A program made the position numbers and the translations under genes. DNA of 64,000 bases from an uncultured Flavobacteriaceae bacterium (GTDB lineage: Bacteria; Bacteroidota; Bacteroidia; Flavobacteriales; Flavobacteriaceae): assembly GCA_943842245.1 (NCBI GenBank), contig CALTAJ010000002.1, forward strand, positions 645,596 to 709,595, given 5' to 3'. Below are positions 51,277-61,765 of the stretch, in pieces; position 1 is the first letter of the stretch; each line of letters starts with the position of its first letter. A model generated the notes under the pieces. The model was given only the letters and a program-made list of their open reading frames with translations. It searched no databases and was not told the origin of the DNA.

Positions 51277-52830
51277 ATGGTCAAAGATATTCTTGTTATT
51301 GGAACTGGGATTTCAGGTTTAACTTTTGCGATTAAGGTTGCAGAAGAAAATCCAAAACTGTCCCTTACTTTAATTTCTAAAATGGATATAAATGAAGGGA
51401 ATACAAAATATGCACAAGGAGGAATTGCAGTAGTTCAAAATTTAAAAAAAGATTCTATTGAAAAGCACATTCAAGACACCCTTGACGCAGGAGATGGAGC
51501 TTGTGATTCCGAAGTTGTAAAGTTTGTAGTAGAAGAGGCAAATGAACGTTTAGATGAGCTAATCCAATGGGGTGCTGCATTTGACAAAAAGAAAGAACAA
51601 TTTGACTTAGGAATTGAAGGGGGGCACTCAGAAAAAAGAATTGTGCACTACAAAGACCAAACAGGAAAACAAATCCAAGAAGTTCTTACTGCAAAGGTAA
51701 AAAGTTTTCCTAATGTCATCATTTTAGAAAACCATACACTTGTCGACTTAATTACAGATCACCACTCGAAATCAAAAATGAAGCGTTGCTATGGGGCTTA
51801 TGTAATTTCTCAAGAAAAGGAAGAAATTATTAAAATTTGCGCTAAGATTACTGTACTTTCTACAGGGGGAGCTGGAAGCTTATATGCTTATTCGACTAAC
51901 CCAATTGTTGCCACTGGAGATGGCTTAGGTGCCGCGTATCGTGCCAAGGTTCAAATGGACTGCTTACCCTTTGTTCAATTTCATCCTACTGCCTTAAGAG
52001 ATAAGATAGATAATAACATTTTTTTAATTACTGAAGCAGTAAGAGGTGCAGGAGCAAAACTACGCAATAACTTACTAGAGCAATTTATGCTAAAAATTGA
52101 TCCAAGAGGTGAACTGGCTCCCAGAGACATTGTAGCAAGAGGAATTCAAAAACAAATACAGGAACAAGATGACAACTTTGTATGGCTTGATGGTTCAGAG
52201 ATATCCAAGGAACAATGGAAATTAAATTTTCCAATGATTTATAAAACATGTAAATCAATGGGCATTTTTTTACCAGAAGACCCCATTCCGGTTGTCCCCG
52301 CAGCTCATTATTTTTGTGGTGGAGTTAAAGTGAATAAAAATAGTGAATCTAGTTTAAAAGGACTCTATGCTGTTGGTGAGTGTAGCTCCACGGGATTACA
52401 TGGAGCTAATAGACTTGCTTCTAATTCCCTCTTGGAAGCTCTAGTTTTTGCCCATCGAGCGGCTATTGATTGTATTAAATCTCTTTACGAACCTTTACCG
52501 CAAAATAATTTTTACATTAAAATACCTGAATGGAAGGGTGATGACTATTCAAAAAATATCATAATTGAAAATGTAAAACTTTTAAGAGAGGAATTACAAG
52601 AAATCATGACAAATTATGTAGGAATTTTTAAGACAGTTGATGGCTTGAAACGAGCAGAATTAAGAATCAATGATATCTATCTTACAGTACAAATTTTATA
52701 TAACCAAAACAAATTAACTAATGGATTATGTGAATTGAGAAATATGGTAAGTATTGCTTATTTATTAACAAAACAAGCTCAAGAAATTAAAGAAAATAAA
52801 GGCGTCTTTTACAATCAAAACTATGTCTAA
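51277..52830 (+). CDS. nadB: L-aspartate oxidase
   Basis: A 517-residue FAD enzyme: GTGISGLTFAI (8-18) binds FAD, NEGNTKYAQGGIAVV and RGAGAKL are typical, and LAPRDIVARGI contains the catalytic Arg. HGANRLASNSLLEALVFAHRAA is the C-terminal signature (key HGANRLASNSL). It oxidises aspartate to iminoaspartate for NadA. Its stop overlaps nadC by eight bases. Confidence 0.95.
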   Translation: MVKDILVIGTGISGLTFAIKVAEENPKLSLTLISKMDINEGNTKYAQGGIAVVQNLKKDSIEKHIQDTLDAGDGACDSEVVKFVVEEANERLDELIQWGAAFDKKKEQFDLGIEGGHSEKRIVHYKDQTGKQIQEVLTAKVKSFPNVIILENHTLVDLITDHHSKSKMKRCYGAYVISQEKEEIIKICAKITVLSTGGAGSLYAYSTNPIVATGDGLGAAYRAKVQMDCLPFVQFHPTALRDKIDNNIFLITEAVRGAGAKLRNNLLEQFMLKIDPRGELAPRDIVARGIQKQIQEQDDNFVWLDGSEISKEQWKLNFPMIYKTCKSMGIFLPEDPIPVVPAAHYFCGGVKVNKNSESSLKGLYAVGECSSTGLHGANRLASNSLLEALVFAHRAAIDCIKSLYEPLPQNNFYIKIPEWKGDDYSKNIIIENVKLLREELQEIMTNYVGIFKTVDGLKRAELRINDIYLTVQILYNQNKLTNGLCELRNMVSIAYLLTKQAQEIKENKGVFYNQNYV

Positions 52831-53692
52831 TAATTTCTATAATAATTATAAAAATGAAATTGATTCTTTTATTGATAATTCACTTTTGGAGGATATAGGA
52901 ATTGGTGATCATAGCAGCCAATCATCCATTAATATTTCAGACCATAGTAGTGCTCAATTATTAATTAAAGAAAAAGGACTTATAGCAGGAATAACACTTG
53001 CTAAGCATATTTTTAAACGTTATGATTCTAATCTGAAATTTAATTCCCTTTTAGACGAGGGTGATTATGTTAGAGATGGGGATATTGCATTTACAGTAAA
53101 AGGTTCTACTCAGTCTATTCTTTCTACCGAGCGAGTTGTACTTAATTGTATGCAAAGGATGAGCGGTATAGCTAGTCTAACATTTGGTTTAAATGAAATG
53201 ATTCAACACACTTCCTGTAAGCTTTTGGACACTAGAAAAACAACTCCTAATTTTCGTTATCCAGAAAAATGGGCTGTTCTAATTGGCGGAGGTTTCAACC
53301 ATAGAATGGGTCTATTTGATTCTATAATGATTAAGGACAATCATGTAGATTTTTGTGGAAGTATGACACGGGCATTGAAAAAGACATCACTATATATTAA
53401 AAATTTAGGAAGACCAATTGATGTAATTGTAGAGTGTAGAAATGAAAAAGAAATTAAAGAAGCATTAACTTTTTCTTTTATAAGTAGAATTCTTCTTGAT
53501 AATCACAGTCCAGCTGAGTTAAGTAAAGCTATATCAATGATTGCAAAAAAAATACCGACAGAAGCTTCTGGTATGATCACAAGATATAACCTTGTTGAAT
53601 ATGCTGAAACGGGTGTTGATTTTATTTCTATGGGAGCTTTAACTTACGGTGCTGATATAATAGACTTGAGTTTAAAAGCTATTTTAGAATAA
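52823..53692 (+). CDS. nadC: Nicotinate-nucleotide pyrophosphorylase (carboxylating)
   Basis: A 289-residue NadC with ERVVLNCMQRMSGIAS and the phosphoribosyl-binding RKTTPNFR and KWAVLIGGGFNHR segments, plus VECRNEKEI and ASGMI. It converts quinolinate and PRPP to nicotinate mononucleotide. Last of the nad operon, with a start inside nadB. Confidence 0.94.
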   Translation: MSNNFYNNYKNEIDSFIDNSLLEDIGIGDHSSQSSINISDHSSAQLLIKEKGLIAGITLAKHIFKRYDSNLKFNSLLDEGDYVRDGDIAFTVKGSTQSILSTERVVLNCMQRMSGIASLTFGLNEMIQHTSCKLLDTRKTTPNFRYPEKWAVLIGGGFNHRMGLFDSIMIKDNHVDFCGSMTRALKKTSLYIKNLGRPIDVIVECRNEKEIKEALTFSFISRILLDNHSPAELSKAISMIAKKIPTEASGMITRYNLVEYAETGVDFISMGALTYGADIIDLSLKAILE

Positions 53693-53746
53693 AATATGAT
53701 TCTCTAAAGATTGTAGTATAAGCCAGAAAAATTCTTCTTTAATTTT

Positions 53747-53754
53747 TATATTTG
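53747..53754 (+). promoter_or_regulatory. Predicted -7 element of pyrH-frr
   Basis: TATATTTG (TAnnTTTG) ends 17 bases before the pyrH ATG. No -33 box at the expected spacing. Confidence 0.4.
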
Positions 53755-53771
53755 TAAAACATCATATTTAT

Positions 53772-54479
53772 ATGAAATATCAAAGAATTCTCTTAAAATT
53801 AAGTGGTGAAGCTCTTATGGGTAATTTAAGTCACGGTATTGATCCTGAACTCATCGATAGCTATGCCAAAGAGATTAAAAAAGTTTTTGATAAAGATATC
53901 GAAATTGCAATTGTTATAGGAGGAGGAAATATATTTAGAGGAATATCTGGAGCAAGTAAAGGTATGGATCGTGTTCAGGCTGACTATATGGGAATGCTAG
54001 CAACTGTTATAAATGGGCTGGCACTTCAAGGTGCTTTAGAAAATAATGGTGTTCCTACTCGGCTTCAAACAGCGATCAAAATTGAGGCTATTGCAGAACC
54101 ATTTATCAAAAGAAAGGCTACGAGACATTTAGAAAAAGGAAGGGTAGTTATCTTTGGTTCTGGAACTGGAAATCCTTATTTCACGACAGACTCAGCGGCT
54201 GTTTTAAGAGCAATTGAAATTGATGCTGATGTTATTTTAAAAGGAACAAGAGTAGATGGTATTTATACTGAGGATCCAGAAAAAAACATGAAAGCAACCA
54301 AATTTGATAACATCTCTTTTGATGATGTACTCAAAAAAGGAATAAAAGTAATGGATACTACAGCCTTCACATTAAGCAAGGAAAATAATTTACCAATTAT
54401 TGTTTTTGATATGAACACGTCTGATAATCTATTCAAGGTTGTTAAAGGAAATAATATTGGAACAAGAGTAAATTTATAA
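53772..54479 (+). CDS. pyrH: Uridylate kinase
   Basis: A 235-residue amino-acid-kinase-fold UMP kinase: [10 protein letters not shown] (8-17), [10 protein letters not shown] (about 49-58), [13 protein letters not shown] and [12 protein letters not shown]. It makes UDP from UMP and is GTP-activated and UTP-inhibited in the family. Ten bases before frr, the usual pairing. Confidence 0.96.
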   Translation: MKYQRILLKLSGEALMGNLSHGIDPELIDSYAKEIKKVFDKDIEIAIVIGGGNIFRGISGASKGMDRVQADYMGMLATVINGLALQGALENNGVPTRLQTAIKIEAIAEPFIKRKATRHLEKGRVVIFGSGTGNPYFTTDSAAVLRAIEIDADVILKGTRVDGIYTEDPEKNMKATKFDNISFDDVLKKGIKVMDTTAFTLSKENNLPIIVFDMNTSDNLFKVVKGNNIGTRVNL

Positions 54480-54489
54480 GATATAACCG

Positions 54490-55044
54490 ATGGAAGAAGA
54501 AATACAATTTATTGTTGATACTGCTAAAGAAAATATGGAGCTAGCGTTAAAACATTTAGATAAAGAAATGCTCAATATACGTGCAGGTAAAGCAAACCCC
54601 ATTATGCTTTCTGGAGTCAAAGTTGATTATTATGGTACTCCAACTCCTCTTTCTCAAGTTGCTAATGTAAATTCTCCAGATGGAAGAACTCTTACAGTCC
54701 AGCCTTGGGAAAAAGCAATGTTGTCGGAAATTGAAAAAGCAATTTTAGTAGCTAATTTAGGTTTAAATCCAATGAATAATGGAGAATCTATAATTATTAA
54801 TATTCCTGTACTTACAGAAGAACGAAGAAGAGAATTAGCAAAACTTGCAAAGGCTGAAGCTGAAAGTGCGAAAATCTCTATTCGTGCTGCAAGAAAAGAT
54901 GCAAATACCGAAATCAAAAATTCTGATATCTCAGAGGATCTTCAAAAAAACTTTGAAATAGATATCCAAAATATCACTGATCAATATATTTCAAAAGCTG
55001 ATAAGACCTTCAGCTTGAAAGAAAAAGAAATTCTAACGGTTTAA
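54490..55044 (+). CDS. frr: Ribosome recycling factor
   Basis: A 184-residue RRF with LNIRAGKANPIMLSGVKVDYYG and INIPVLTEERRRELAKLAK (key RAGKANP and PVLTEERR). With EF-G it splits post-termination ribosomes. A six-base inverted repeat TAACGG/CCGTTA spans its stop but has no trailing U-tract, so I do not call it a terminator. Confidence 0.96.
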   Translation: MEEEIQFIVDTAKENMELALKHLDKEMLNIRAGKANPIMLSGVKVDYYGTPTPLSQVANVNSPDGRTLTVQPWEKAMLSEIEKAILVANLGLNPMNNGESIIINIPVLTEERRRELAKLAKAEAESAKISIRAARKDANTEIKNSDISEDLQKNFEIDIQNITDQYISKADKTFSLKEKEILTV

Positions 55045-55077
55045 AACAATGTTTTTTTTCCGTTAATCGGTCCTCTT

Positions 55078-57447
55078 ATGAGAAAAACTAAAGAATCTAA
55101 TTTTTGGGGCCTAGTAGCAAGGCTCATATTAAGGAATAGAATTCTTATTTTATTAGGAATCATCTCACTTACTCTATTCTGGTCATTACAATGGAAAAAC
55201 ATGCGGTTTACATTTACCGAAGCCAATCTTCTTCCAGATAATCATCCTGAGAATATCTTATACAAATCTTTTACAAAAACTTTTGGGGAGGAGGGAAATG
55301 TAATTGTAATTGCTTTTCAAGACAGTCTGTTCTTTGCACAAAAAAATAGGGAGGCATGGAAATTATTAAATGAAAAGATTGAAAGTTTTGAAGAAATCAA
55401 TTTTGTATTATCTACTGAAAATCTTCAAGAACTTGTTAAAAACAATAAAGGGGGTAATTTTTTTCTAAAAAAAGTATCTGATGATTTTCCTACAGATAAA
55501 AAAAATAATGAGAAATTTAAGCAGAAATTATTCTTAGAATTACCTTTTTACAACAACTTACTTTTTGACAAAAAGTCAAGCACTATTCGCTCTGTAATTT
55601 ACATGGACTCTGAAATTGTAAATACAGCTCTTCGCAAAGACTTTATTTTTGAAATCTTTATACCGCTAATAAAAAAGTTTGAAAAAGAATCAGAAGTAGA
55701 TGTGCGAATTTCTGGTATGCCATATATTAGAACATTAAATGCACAAAATATTGTAGATGAGATAGGTTTGTTTGTCCTTGGAGCAACCTTAGTAACATCA
55801 TTGATTTTCTTTTTATTCTTTAGATCTTTTAGGGCAACATTTATCTCTTTAATTGTTGTTGCAGTTGGAGTGATGTGGGCTTTTGGAATTTTAGGATTTT
55901 TGGGTTATGAAATAACAGTTCTCACTGCTCTTATCCCACCATTAATAATAGTTATTGGAGTTCCAAATTGTATTTTTTTGATCAATAAATATCAACAAGA
56001 AATTGCCAAGCATAGTAATCAAGCAAAATCACTTCAAAGGGTAATTGCTAAAATTGGAAATGCAACATTAATGACCAACTTAACTACAGCCTCTGGATTT
56101 GCAACATTTATTTTGACAAATAGTAAGATTTTAAAAGAATTTGGAGTAGTTGCATCTATTAATATTATTTCAATATTCCTACTTTCTCTTCTTATTATTC
56201 CAATTACTTATAGTTTTATGGAACGCCCAAAAAAGAAGCATTTAAAACATTTGAAAAATAAAACAGTTGACTTTTTTGTAAGCTGGATGGAGCACAAGGT
56301 GCGTAAAAAGAGAATCAATGTATACATAGTTTCTTTACTAGGATTAATAATTGGAATAACAGGGATTTATCAGATGAAGATTTCAGGTAGTTTAATAGAG
56401 GATATGCCCAAAAGCGCAAGTTTTTTTAAGGATATTCTCTTTTTTGATGATAATTTTAATGGTATTGTTCCACTTGAAGTTTGGGTTGATAGTAAGCGTG
56501 AAGATGGAATTGTCAAACCAGCCACTCTTAGAAGAATGAATCGCCTTCATGAAGTAATAGAAGAAATCCCAGAGTTAGCTCCACCTTTATCAATAGTAAA
56601 TGTAGTTAAATATGCTAAACAAGCGTATTATAACGGTAATCCTAATTATTATTCGTTACCAACCTCTCAAGAAAATAGTTTTATATACCCATACTTAAAT
56701 AAATCTGAAAGTAATAGTAAAATTTTAAATGGCTATGTTGACAGTTCGGGACAGTTTGGCCGAATAACAACTTATATGAAGGATATAAAAACCTATCGTA
56801 TGGAAGAAATAGAAAATGATTTAATTCATAAAATTGATAAAATTTTTCCTGAAGAACGTTATGGTGTAAAGATTACTGGAAAATCACTTCTATTTCTCAA
56901 GGGAACTAAATATTTAATCAAAAACCTAATTTTATCTTTAAGTCTTGCTATTCTTTTAATCGCTTTTTTTATGGCATTTCTCTTCCGATCTTTTAAAATG
57001 ATAATTATTTCATTAATCCCTAATCTATTACCCCTTATAATAACTGCCGGGGTGATGGGATTTACTGGAATTCCCCTGAAACCGTCTACCATTCTTGTAT
57101 TTAGCATAGCATTTGGCATCTCTGTAGATGATACCATCCACTTTTTAGCAAAATATAGGCAAGAACTTATAACTAACGGGTGGAGGATAAATAAAGCTGT
57201 ATTTGCTGCATTACGAGAAACAGGGATAAGCATGTTCTATACTTCGATAGTATTGTTTTTTGGTTTTTCAGTCTTTTTATCATCAAACTTTGGGGGAACT
57301 CAGGCCTTAGGAGGACTAGTAGCTGTTACCTTAATGATGGCTATGTTGGCAAATTTAATTTTACTCCCTTCTCTACTTATATCGTTAGAAGATTCTGTAA
57401 GCAATTACAAGGATTTAAAGGAACCTAAACTTAAAATTTTAGATTAA
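55078..57447 (+). CDS. RND/MMPL-family membrane transporter
   Basis: A 789-residue protein with twelve hydrophobic helices in two halves of six, each with a large periplasmic loop (about 45-215 and 425-610). Helix-4-type signatures include GVMWAFGILGFLG-like and FSIAFGISVDDTIHFLAKYR (key GISVDDTIHF) as in MMPL/hopanoid transporter RND members. It has no adjacent membrane-fusion or outer-membrane partner, so it probably acts alone moving lipids or hydrophobic compounds. Substrate unknown. Confidence 0.85.
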   Translation: MRKTKESNFWGLVARLILRNRILILLGIISLTLFWSLQWKNMRFTFTEANLLPDNHPENILYKSFTKTFGEEGNVIVIAFQDSLFFAQKNREAWKLLNEKIESFEEINFVLSTENLQELVKNNKGGNFFLKKVSDDFPTDKKNNEKFKQKLFLELPFYNNLLFDKKSSTIRSVIYMDSEIVNTALRKDFIFEIFIPLIKKFEKESEVDVRISGMPYIRTLNAQNIVDEIGLFVLGATLVTSLIFFLFFRSFRATFISLIVVAVGVMWAFGILGFLGYEITVLTALIPPLIIVIGVPNCIFLINKYQQEIAKHSNQAKSLQRVIAKIGNATLMTNLTTASGFATFILTNSKILKEFGVVASINIISIFLLSLLIIPITYSFMERPKKKHLKHLKNKTVDFFVSWMEHKVRKKRINVYIVSLLGLIIGITGIYQMKISGSLIEDMPKSASFFKDILFFDDNFNGIVPLEVWVDSKREDGIVKPATLRRMNRLHEVIEEIPELAPPLSIVNVVKYAKQAYYNGNPNYYSLPTSQENSFIYPYLNKSESNSKILNGYVDSSGQFGRITTYMKDIKTYRMEEIENDLIHKIDKIFPEERYGVKITGKSLLFLKGTKYLIKNLILSLSLAILLIAFFMAFLFRSFKMIIISLIPNLLPLIITAGVMGFTGIPLKPSTILVFSIAFGISVDDTIHFLAKYRQELITNGWRINKAVFAALRETGISMFYTSIVLFFGFSVFLSSNFGGTQALGGLVAVTLMMAMLANLILLPSLLISLEDSVSNYKDLKEPKLKILD

Positions 57448-57462
57448 AATCTACAGTTCAGG

Positions 57463-57497
57463 TTTGATTAAAACTTTCTGAAATAAACTTATCTTTG
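57463..57497 (+). promoter_or_regulatory. Predicted promoter of asnS
   Basis: TTTG (57463-57466), a 23-base spacer, then TATCTTTG (57490-57497) fits the Bacteroidota -33/-7 pattern at the long end of spacing. The 5' leader would be about 75 bases, the longest predicted in this window. Confidence 0.55.
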
Positions 57498-57577
57498 TAG
57501 AACGATTCGATTAAAGAAAAACAAAGAACTATAATCTTAATTTACACCATTAATACATTTAGAAAAGATACTTATAA

Positions 57578-59011
57578 ATGAAAGTAGCGAAAATCAAAAC
57601 CCTTTTAAAATCGTCAAAATTCAACCAAGTAAGTGCTGTACAGGGATGGGTCAAAACTTTTAGAGCCAATCGATTTATTTCGCTTAATGACGGTTCATCA
57701 CTTGAGAATCTTCAATGTGTTGTTGATTTTGATAGCTTAGAAGAATCTTTTATAAAACGAATAACTTCTGGAGCAGCATTACATTTAGAAGGTACTTTGG
57801 TTAAAAGTCAAGGCAGTGGACAAACAATTGAATTACAAGTAAAAAAAATTAAAATTTATGGGGATTCTGACCCAGAAAAATACCCTATCCAACCTAAGAA
57901 ACATAGTTTAGAATTTTTACGTGAAAAGGCTCACTTGAGAATTCGAACTTCAACATTTGCCGCTGTTATGCGAGTACGCTCAGCTTTATCATTTGCAGTC
58001 CATAAGTTTTTTCAAGAAAAAGGCTTTTTTTATGTTAATACACCTATTATTACTGGAAGTGATGCGGAGGGTGCTGGAGAGATGTTTCGCGTAACTTCAC
58101 TACATCCTAAAAATCCACCTTTGGATAATAAAGGAGTTGTAGATTATAAAAAAGATTTTTTCGGTAAGGAAACAAATCTAACTGTATCTGGACAACTAGA
58201 AGCTGAATCATATGCACTTGGACTAGGAGAAGTTTATACTTTTGGCCCAACATTTCGCGCTGAAAACTCTAATACCACTAGACACCTAGCTGAATTCTGG
58301 ATGATTGAACCTGAAATGGCATTCTATGATCTTAAAGATAATATGAATTTGGCTGAAAGATTCATAAAGAGTGTTTTGACGGATATAATAAAGAATTGTT
58401 TTGAAGATTTAAAACATCTTGATGTACGACTAACAAAAGAGGATCAAAGTAAACCCAAAGATGAGAGAAGTCCAATGGGGCTAATAGAGAAAATAAATTT
58501 TATTATTGATAATGATTTTAAAAGAATTAGCTACACTGAAGCTTACCAAATTTTAAGAAACTCCAAGCCAAATAAAAAAAAGAAATTCAAATTCCCTGTT
58601 AATGAATGGGGTTTTGATTTACAGAGTGAACATGAGCGTTATTTAGTAGAGAAACATTTTAATTGTCCAGTAATATTATTTGATTATCCTTCAAATATCA
58701 AAGCCTTTTACATGCGAAGAAATGACGATGGGAAGACAGTTAGAGCAATGGATATTCTCTTTCCAGGAATTGGTGAAATAGTTGGTGGTTCCCAGAGAGA
58801 AGAACGTTTAGAAGTATTAGAAAAGTGTATTAAAGATTTGAATATAGATGTAGAAGAATTATGGTGGTATCTTGATTTAAGAAGGTTTGGCAGTGTACCA
58901 CATAGTGGTTTTGGGCTAGGCTTTGAGAGATTAGTTCAATTTGTTACAGGAATGAATAACATTCGAGATGTAATTCCGTTTCCTAGAACTCCTCAAAATG
59001 CAGCCTTTTAA
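57578..59011 (+). CDS. asnS: Asparaginyl-tRNA synthetase
   Basis: A 477-residue class IIb synthetase: N-terminal OB fold (about 15-110), motif 2 FGPTFRAENSNTTRH and motif 3 GFGLGFERLV near the C-terminus. The residues favour Asn over Asp (AENSNTTRHLAEFWMIEPE region, key FRAENSNT). Its presence implies direct tRNA-Asn charging. 43 bases before rpoN. Confidence 0.95.
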   Translation: MKVAKIKTLLKSSKFNQVSAVQGWVKTFRANRFISLNDGSSLENLQCVVDFDSLEESFIKRITSGAALHLEGTLVKSQGSGQTIELQVKKIKIYGDSDPEKYPIQPKKHSLEFLREKAHLRIRTSTFAAVMRVRSALSFAVHKFFQEKGFFYVNTPIITGSDAEGAGEMFRVTSLHPKNPPLDNKGVVDYKKDFFGKETNLTVSGQLEAESYALGLGEVYTFGPTFRAENSNTTRHLAEFWMIEPEMAFYDLKDNMNLAERFIKSVLTDIIKNCFEDLKHLDVRLTKEDQSKPKDERSPMGLIEKINFIIDNDFKRISYTEAYQILRNSKPNKKKKFKFPVNEWGFDLQSEHERYLVEKHFNCPVILFDYPSNIKAFYMRRNDDGKTVRAMDILFPGIGEIVGGSQREERLEVLEKCIKDLNIDVEELWWYLDLRRFGSVPHSGFGLGFERLVQFVTGMNNIRDVIPFPRTPQNAAF

Positions 59012-59054
59012 GGATGAAATATAAATTTTATAAATAATACCAGTTTAAGACTAA

Positions 59055-60497
59055 ATGCTAAAGCAACATCTCCATTTAAAGCTTTCTCAAAAATTATCTC
59101 CTCAACAAATTCAATTGATGAAGATGATTCAACTTTCTACACTTGAGCTGGAGCAAAAGATTGAAGCTGAAATAGGAGAAAATCCTGCCTTAGAAAATGG
59201 TATTGAAAGAACTAATAACGAAAATCACGAAAATGAGTTTGATGAAGGAACTAAAATAGAAGCAAAAGAAATTAATATTGATCAATATTTAAGCGATGAT
59301 GAAACTCCCTCCTATAAACTCTATTCAAATAATTACAACAATCAAGAAAATGAAACAACAGTACCAGTATCGTCTGGTATGAGTTTTCACCAGTACTTGT
59401 CTCAACAAATAGGAAATTTAATCCTTGGTGAAAAAGAGATGATTATTGCAGAATTTATAATTGGTAGTATTGATGAAAGTGGATATTTAAGAAGAAGTAA
59501 TGAAGAGCTAATGGATGATCTAGCCTTTACTCAAAATATTATTGTAGATACGCATGAAATTGGAAAAACATTAAAAGCAGTACAATCACTTGACCCACCT
59601 GGTGTTGGTGCTCGTTCACTTCAAGAGTGTCTTGAAATTCAATTAGAAAAAAAGAAAAAGAATCGTCCTGAAGTAATATTAGCTCTTAATATAATTAAAA
59701 ATGAATTTGAACACTTTAGCCATAAACATTATGTGAAACTTCAAGAAAGACTTGGCGTTAATAAAAATGAATTGAAAATTGCTTTAAATCTGATAAGCAG
59801 GCTAAATCCAAAACCAGGAGGTTCGCTTTCTGGATCAAATCAAAATACTCAAGTTGTTCCAGATTTTATTTTAAACATTGAAGATGGTGAACTAAATGTT
59901 GTGTTAAATCATAGGAATGCACCTCAATTGCGTGTTTCGAACGAATATAAAGAAATGCTTTTAGGATATTCTGAAACTAATTTTAAATCAAAACCTCAAG
60001 AAGAAGCAGTCCAATTTATTAAGCAAAAACTTGATTCAGCAAAATGGTTCATTGATGCTATAAAACAACGTCACCAAACCTTGGAACTAACCATAAATGC
60101 TATTTTAGATCATCAAACAGAATATTTTTTGACTGGAGACGAACGGAAATTACGTCCAATGATATTAAAAGATATTGCAGATAAAATAGAAATGGATATT
60201 TCAACTATCTCACGTGTTGCTAGTAGTAAATACATAGATACACCTTATGGTGTCAAATTACTAAAAAAATTTTTTTCAGAAGGATTAAAAAATCAAGAAG
60301 GAGAAGATGTTTCCTCTATAGAAATAAAAAAAAATCTGGAACAATTTGTTTCATTGGAAAACAAGAAAAAACCCTTAACAGATCAATCGCTTTCAACTAA
60401 GATGAAAGAAAAAGGATATATTGTAGCAAGGAGAACAATTGCAAAATATAGAGAACAATTAGATATTCCTGTTGCAAGGATGCGAAAAGAGCTTTAA
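59055..60497 (+). CDS. rpoN: RNA polymerase sigma-54 factor
   Basis: A 480-residue sigma-54. Region I is Gln-rich (LSQKLSPQQIQLMKMIQL), region II acidic (about 50-95), and the C-terminal half holds the core-binding domain and the RpoN box ARRTIAKYRE near residue 460-470. It recognises -24/-12 promoters and needs AAA+ activators; none is in this window. Convergent with the PorT-like gene. Confidence 0.94.
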   Translation: MLKQHLHLKLSQKLSPQQIQLMKMIQLSTLELEQKIEAEIGENPALENGIERTNNENHENEFDEGTKIEAKEINIDQYLSDDETPSYKLYSNNYNNQENETTVPVSSGMSFHQYLSQQIGNLILGEKEMIIAEFIIGSIDESGYLRRSNEELMDDLAFTQNIIVDTHEIGKTLKAVQSLDPPGVGARSLQECLEIQLEKKKKNRPEVILALNIIKNEFEHFSHKHYVKLQERLGVNKNELKIALNLISRLNPKPGGSLSGSNQNTQVVPDFILNIEDGELNVVLNHRNAPQLRVSNEYKEMLLGYSETNFKSKPQEEAVQFIKQKLDSAKWFIDAIKQRHQTLELTINAILDHQTEYFLTGDERKLRPMILKDIADKIEMDISTISRVASSKYIDTPYGVKLLKKFFSEGLKNQEGEDVSSIEIKKNLEQFVSLENKKKPLTDQSLSTKMKEKGYIVARRTIAKYREQLDIPVARMRKEL

Positions 60498-60500
60498 TCC

Positions 60501-61211
60501 CTATAGTATATAAAAAATCAACCCTATCTTTAGAGAACTAATATTAAATGATTTATCAGAATATTGATTCCTTATGTTTTTCATAATTTGATTCAAGCCA
60601 TAAGAGAAATAAAAATTCCACGTGTTATATCCAAAACTTAAATACAACTCTTTATTCCAATTATTGACTTCATTAGAAATATTTTTTATATCACCAGTGC
60701 TATATTTCAATTTTGAAAGAAAATTTCTTTGAAATTTAATTCCTGTGTAAACTCTCCAGAATTGATAATTATTAAGAGAGGAATTTCTCCATCTTAAAGA
60801 AATTGGGAATTCAATGGAATTAAAAGATAATTTAGATTTTTGATTTAAGGTGTTATTTACAATAAAAATTGAACTTTCATTATCAATATTAAATCTTATT
60901 AAATTAGAATTATAATTTTGAAAGGAATACCCTAAACCCAAACCAATTGCTAATTTACCAGAAGAAATTAATGGAATATCTCTTACAAAACCTAATTGAA
61001 AATGTCTTGAAATTCCTTGACGTTTAAAGTTTTCTTGATTACTATTAAGAAGCATAAAAGATGCACCAAAATAAATTTGATCTTCTCGATAAAATGTTGA
61101 GTCAATATCGTTTAATTTCTTTTGTCCCATAATATTAGAACAATAAAGAAGGACTATTAAAATATAGCTTAAATTAACTTGTATTTTATTATGCTTATTA
61201 TTATTTAACAT
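60501..61211 (-). CDS. PorT-like outer-membrane beta-barrel protein
   Basis: A 236-residue protein with a signal peptide (about 1-29, ending SNIMGQ) and alternating beta-strand pattern (LAIGLGLGYSFQNY, LYLSFGYNTWNFYFSYGLNQ), matching the flavobacterial PorT/porin-family protein found between rpoN and exbD. PorT-related proteins take part in type IX secretion in some Bacteroidota; that role is not shown here. It lies downstream of the exb terminator, so it likely has its own promoter. Confidence 0.7.
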   Translation of the reverse strand: MLNNNKHNKIQVNLSYILIVLLYCSNIMGQKKLNDIDSTFYREDQIYFGASFMLLNSNQENFKRQGISRHFQLGFVRDIPLISSGKLAIGLGLGYSFQNYNSNLIRFNIDNESSIFIVNNTLNQKSKLSFNSIEFPISLRWRNSSLNNYQFWRVYTGIKFQRNFLSKLKYSTGDIKNISNEVNNWNKELYLSFGYNTWNFYFSYGLNQIMKNIRNQYSDKSFNISSLKIGLIFYIL

Positions 61212-61224
61212 TTAAAATTAAAGT

Positions 61225-61254
61225 AAAAAAAAAGTGCCTGTATAAGGCACTTTT
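61225..61254 (-). terminator. Intrinsic terminator of the exbB-exbD-exbD operon
   Basis: On the minus strand AAAAGTGCCT (61254-61245) pairs with AGGCACTTTT (61239-61230) over a five-base loop, followed by more T to 61225. A ten-pair stem with a U-tract, 19 bases after the last exbD stop. The best terminator in the window. Confidence 0.9.
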
Positions 61255-61272
61255 AATCATAAAAATTAAAAT

Positions 61273-61755
61273 TTAATTTAAATTTTGTGTGTAATCCCCA
61301 ACTCTAGTAGTGTAATTAATTTTCAGTGCACTTACTTTACGAAGTTCTTGTTTAATGTCTTGAATTAAACCCATCTTTGTTTCACTGTCTACTTTCATCG
61401 CTGTAGTCAATACATTTTGAAGCTCTTGTCTCTTAGAAGCACGCTCAGCTAAAATAAAAGCCCCTACTTCGTTAACTGTAGCAAATTTATCATTTAACTG
61501 AATCCTAGCACTTGAACCATATTTATCCTCATAACGAGAGGATGGCTTCCCAGCATAAATATACATTACTCTGTCTTTTTTATCCAACTTTTGTATCTGA
61601 TCCGCAGCAGGAAGCTTATTAACAACCATCAATGTACTATCTCGCATTACGGTTGCAACCATAAAAAAGAATAATAACATAAATACAATGTCTGGTAAAG
61701 AGGCAGTTGAAATTGCTGGTAAGTCACCACCTTTTTTCTTTTTAAATTTTGACAT
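61273..61755 (-). CDS. ExbD/TolR family protein (second exbD)
   Basis: A 160-residue ExbD with an N-terminal cytoplasmic tail, one transmembrane helix (about 24-42, IVFMLLFFFMVATVM with the conserved Asp24 just before) and a periplasmic domain. The Asp is needed for proton-driven coupling in the family. With ExbB it energises TonB-dependent transport; the two unlike ExbDs here may form a hetero-oligomer. Ten bases after the first exbD. Confidence 0.9.
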   Translation of the reverse strand: MSKFKKKKGGDLPAISTASLPDIVFMLLFFFMVATVMRDSTLMVVNKLPAADQIQKLDKKDRVMYIYAGKPSSRYEDKYGSSARIQLNDKFATVNEVGAFILAERASKRQELQNVLTTAMKVDSETKMGLIQDIKQELRKVSALKINYTTRVGDYTQNLN

Positions 61756-61765
61756 AATTTAAAGT

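Noticed and set aside
55034-55065. TAACGG...CCGTTA inverted repeat over the frr stop
   Set aside because: Stem is short with a long loop and no U-tract follows; probably chance.
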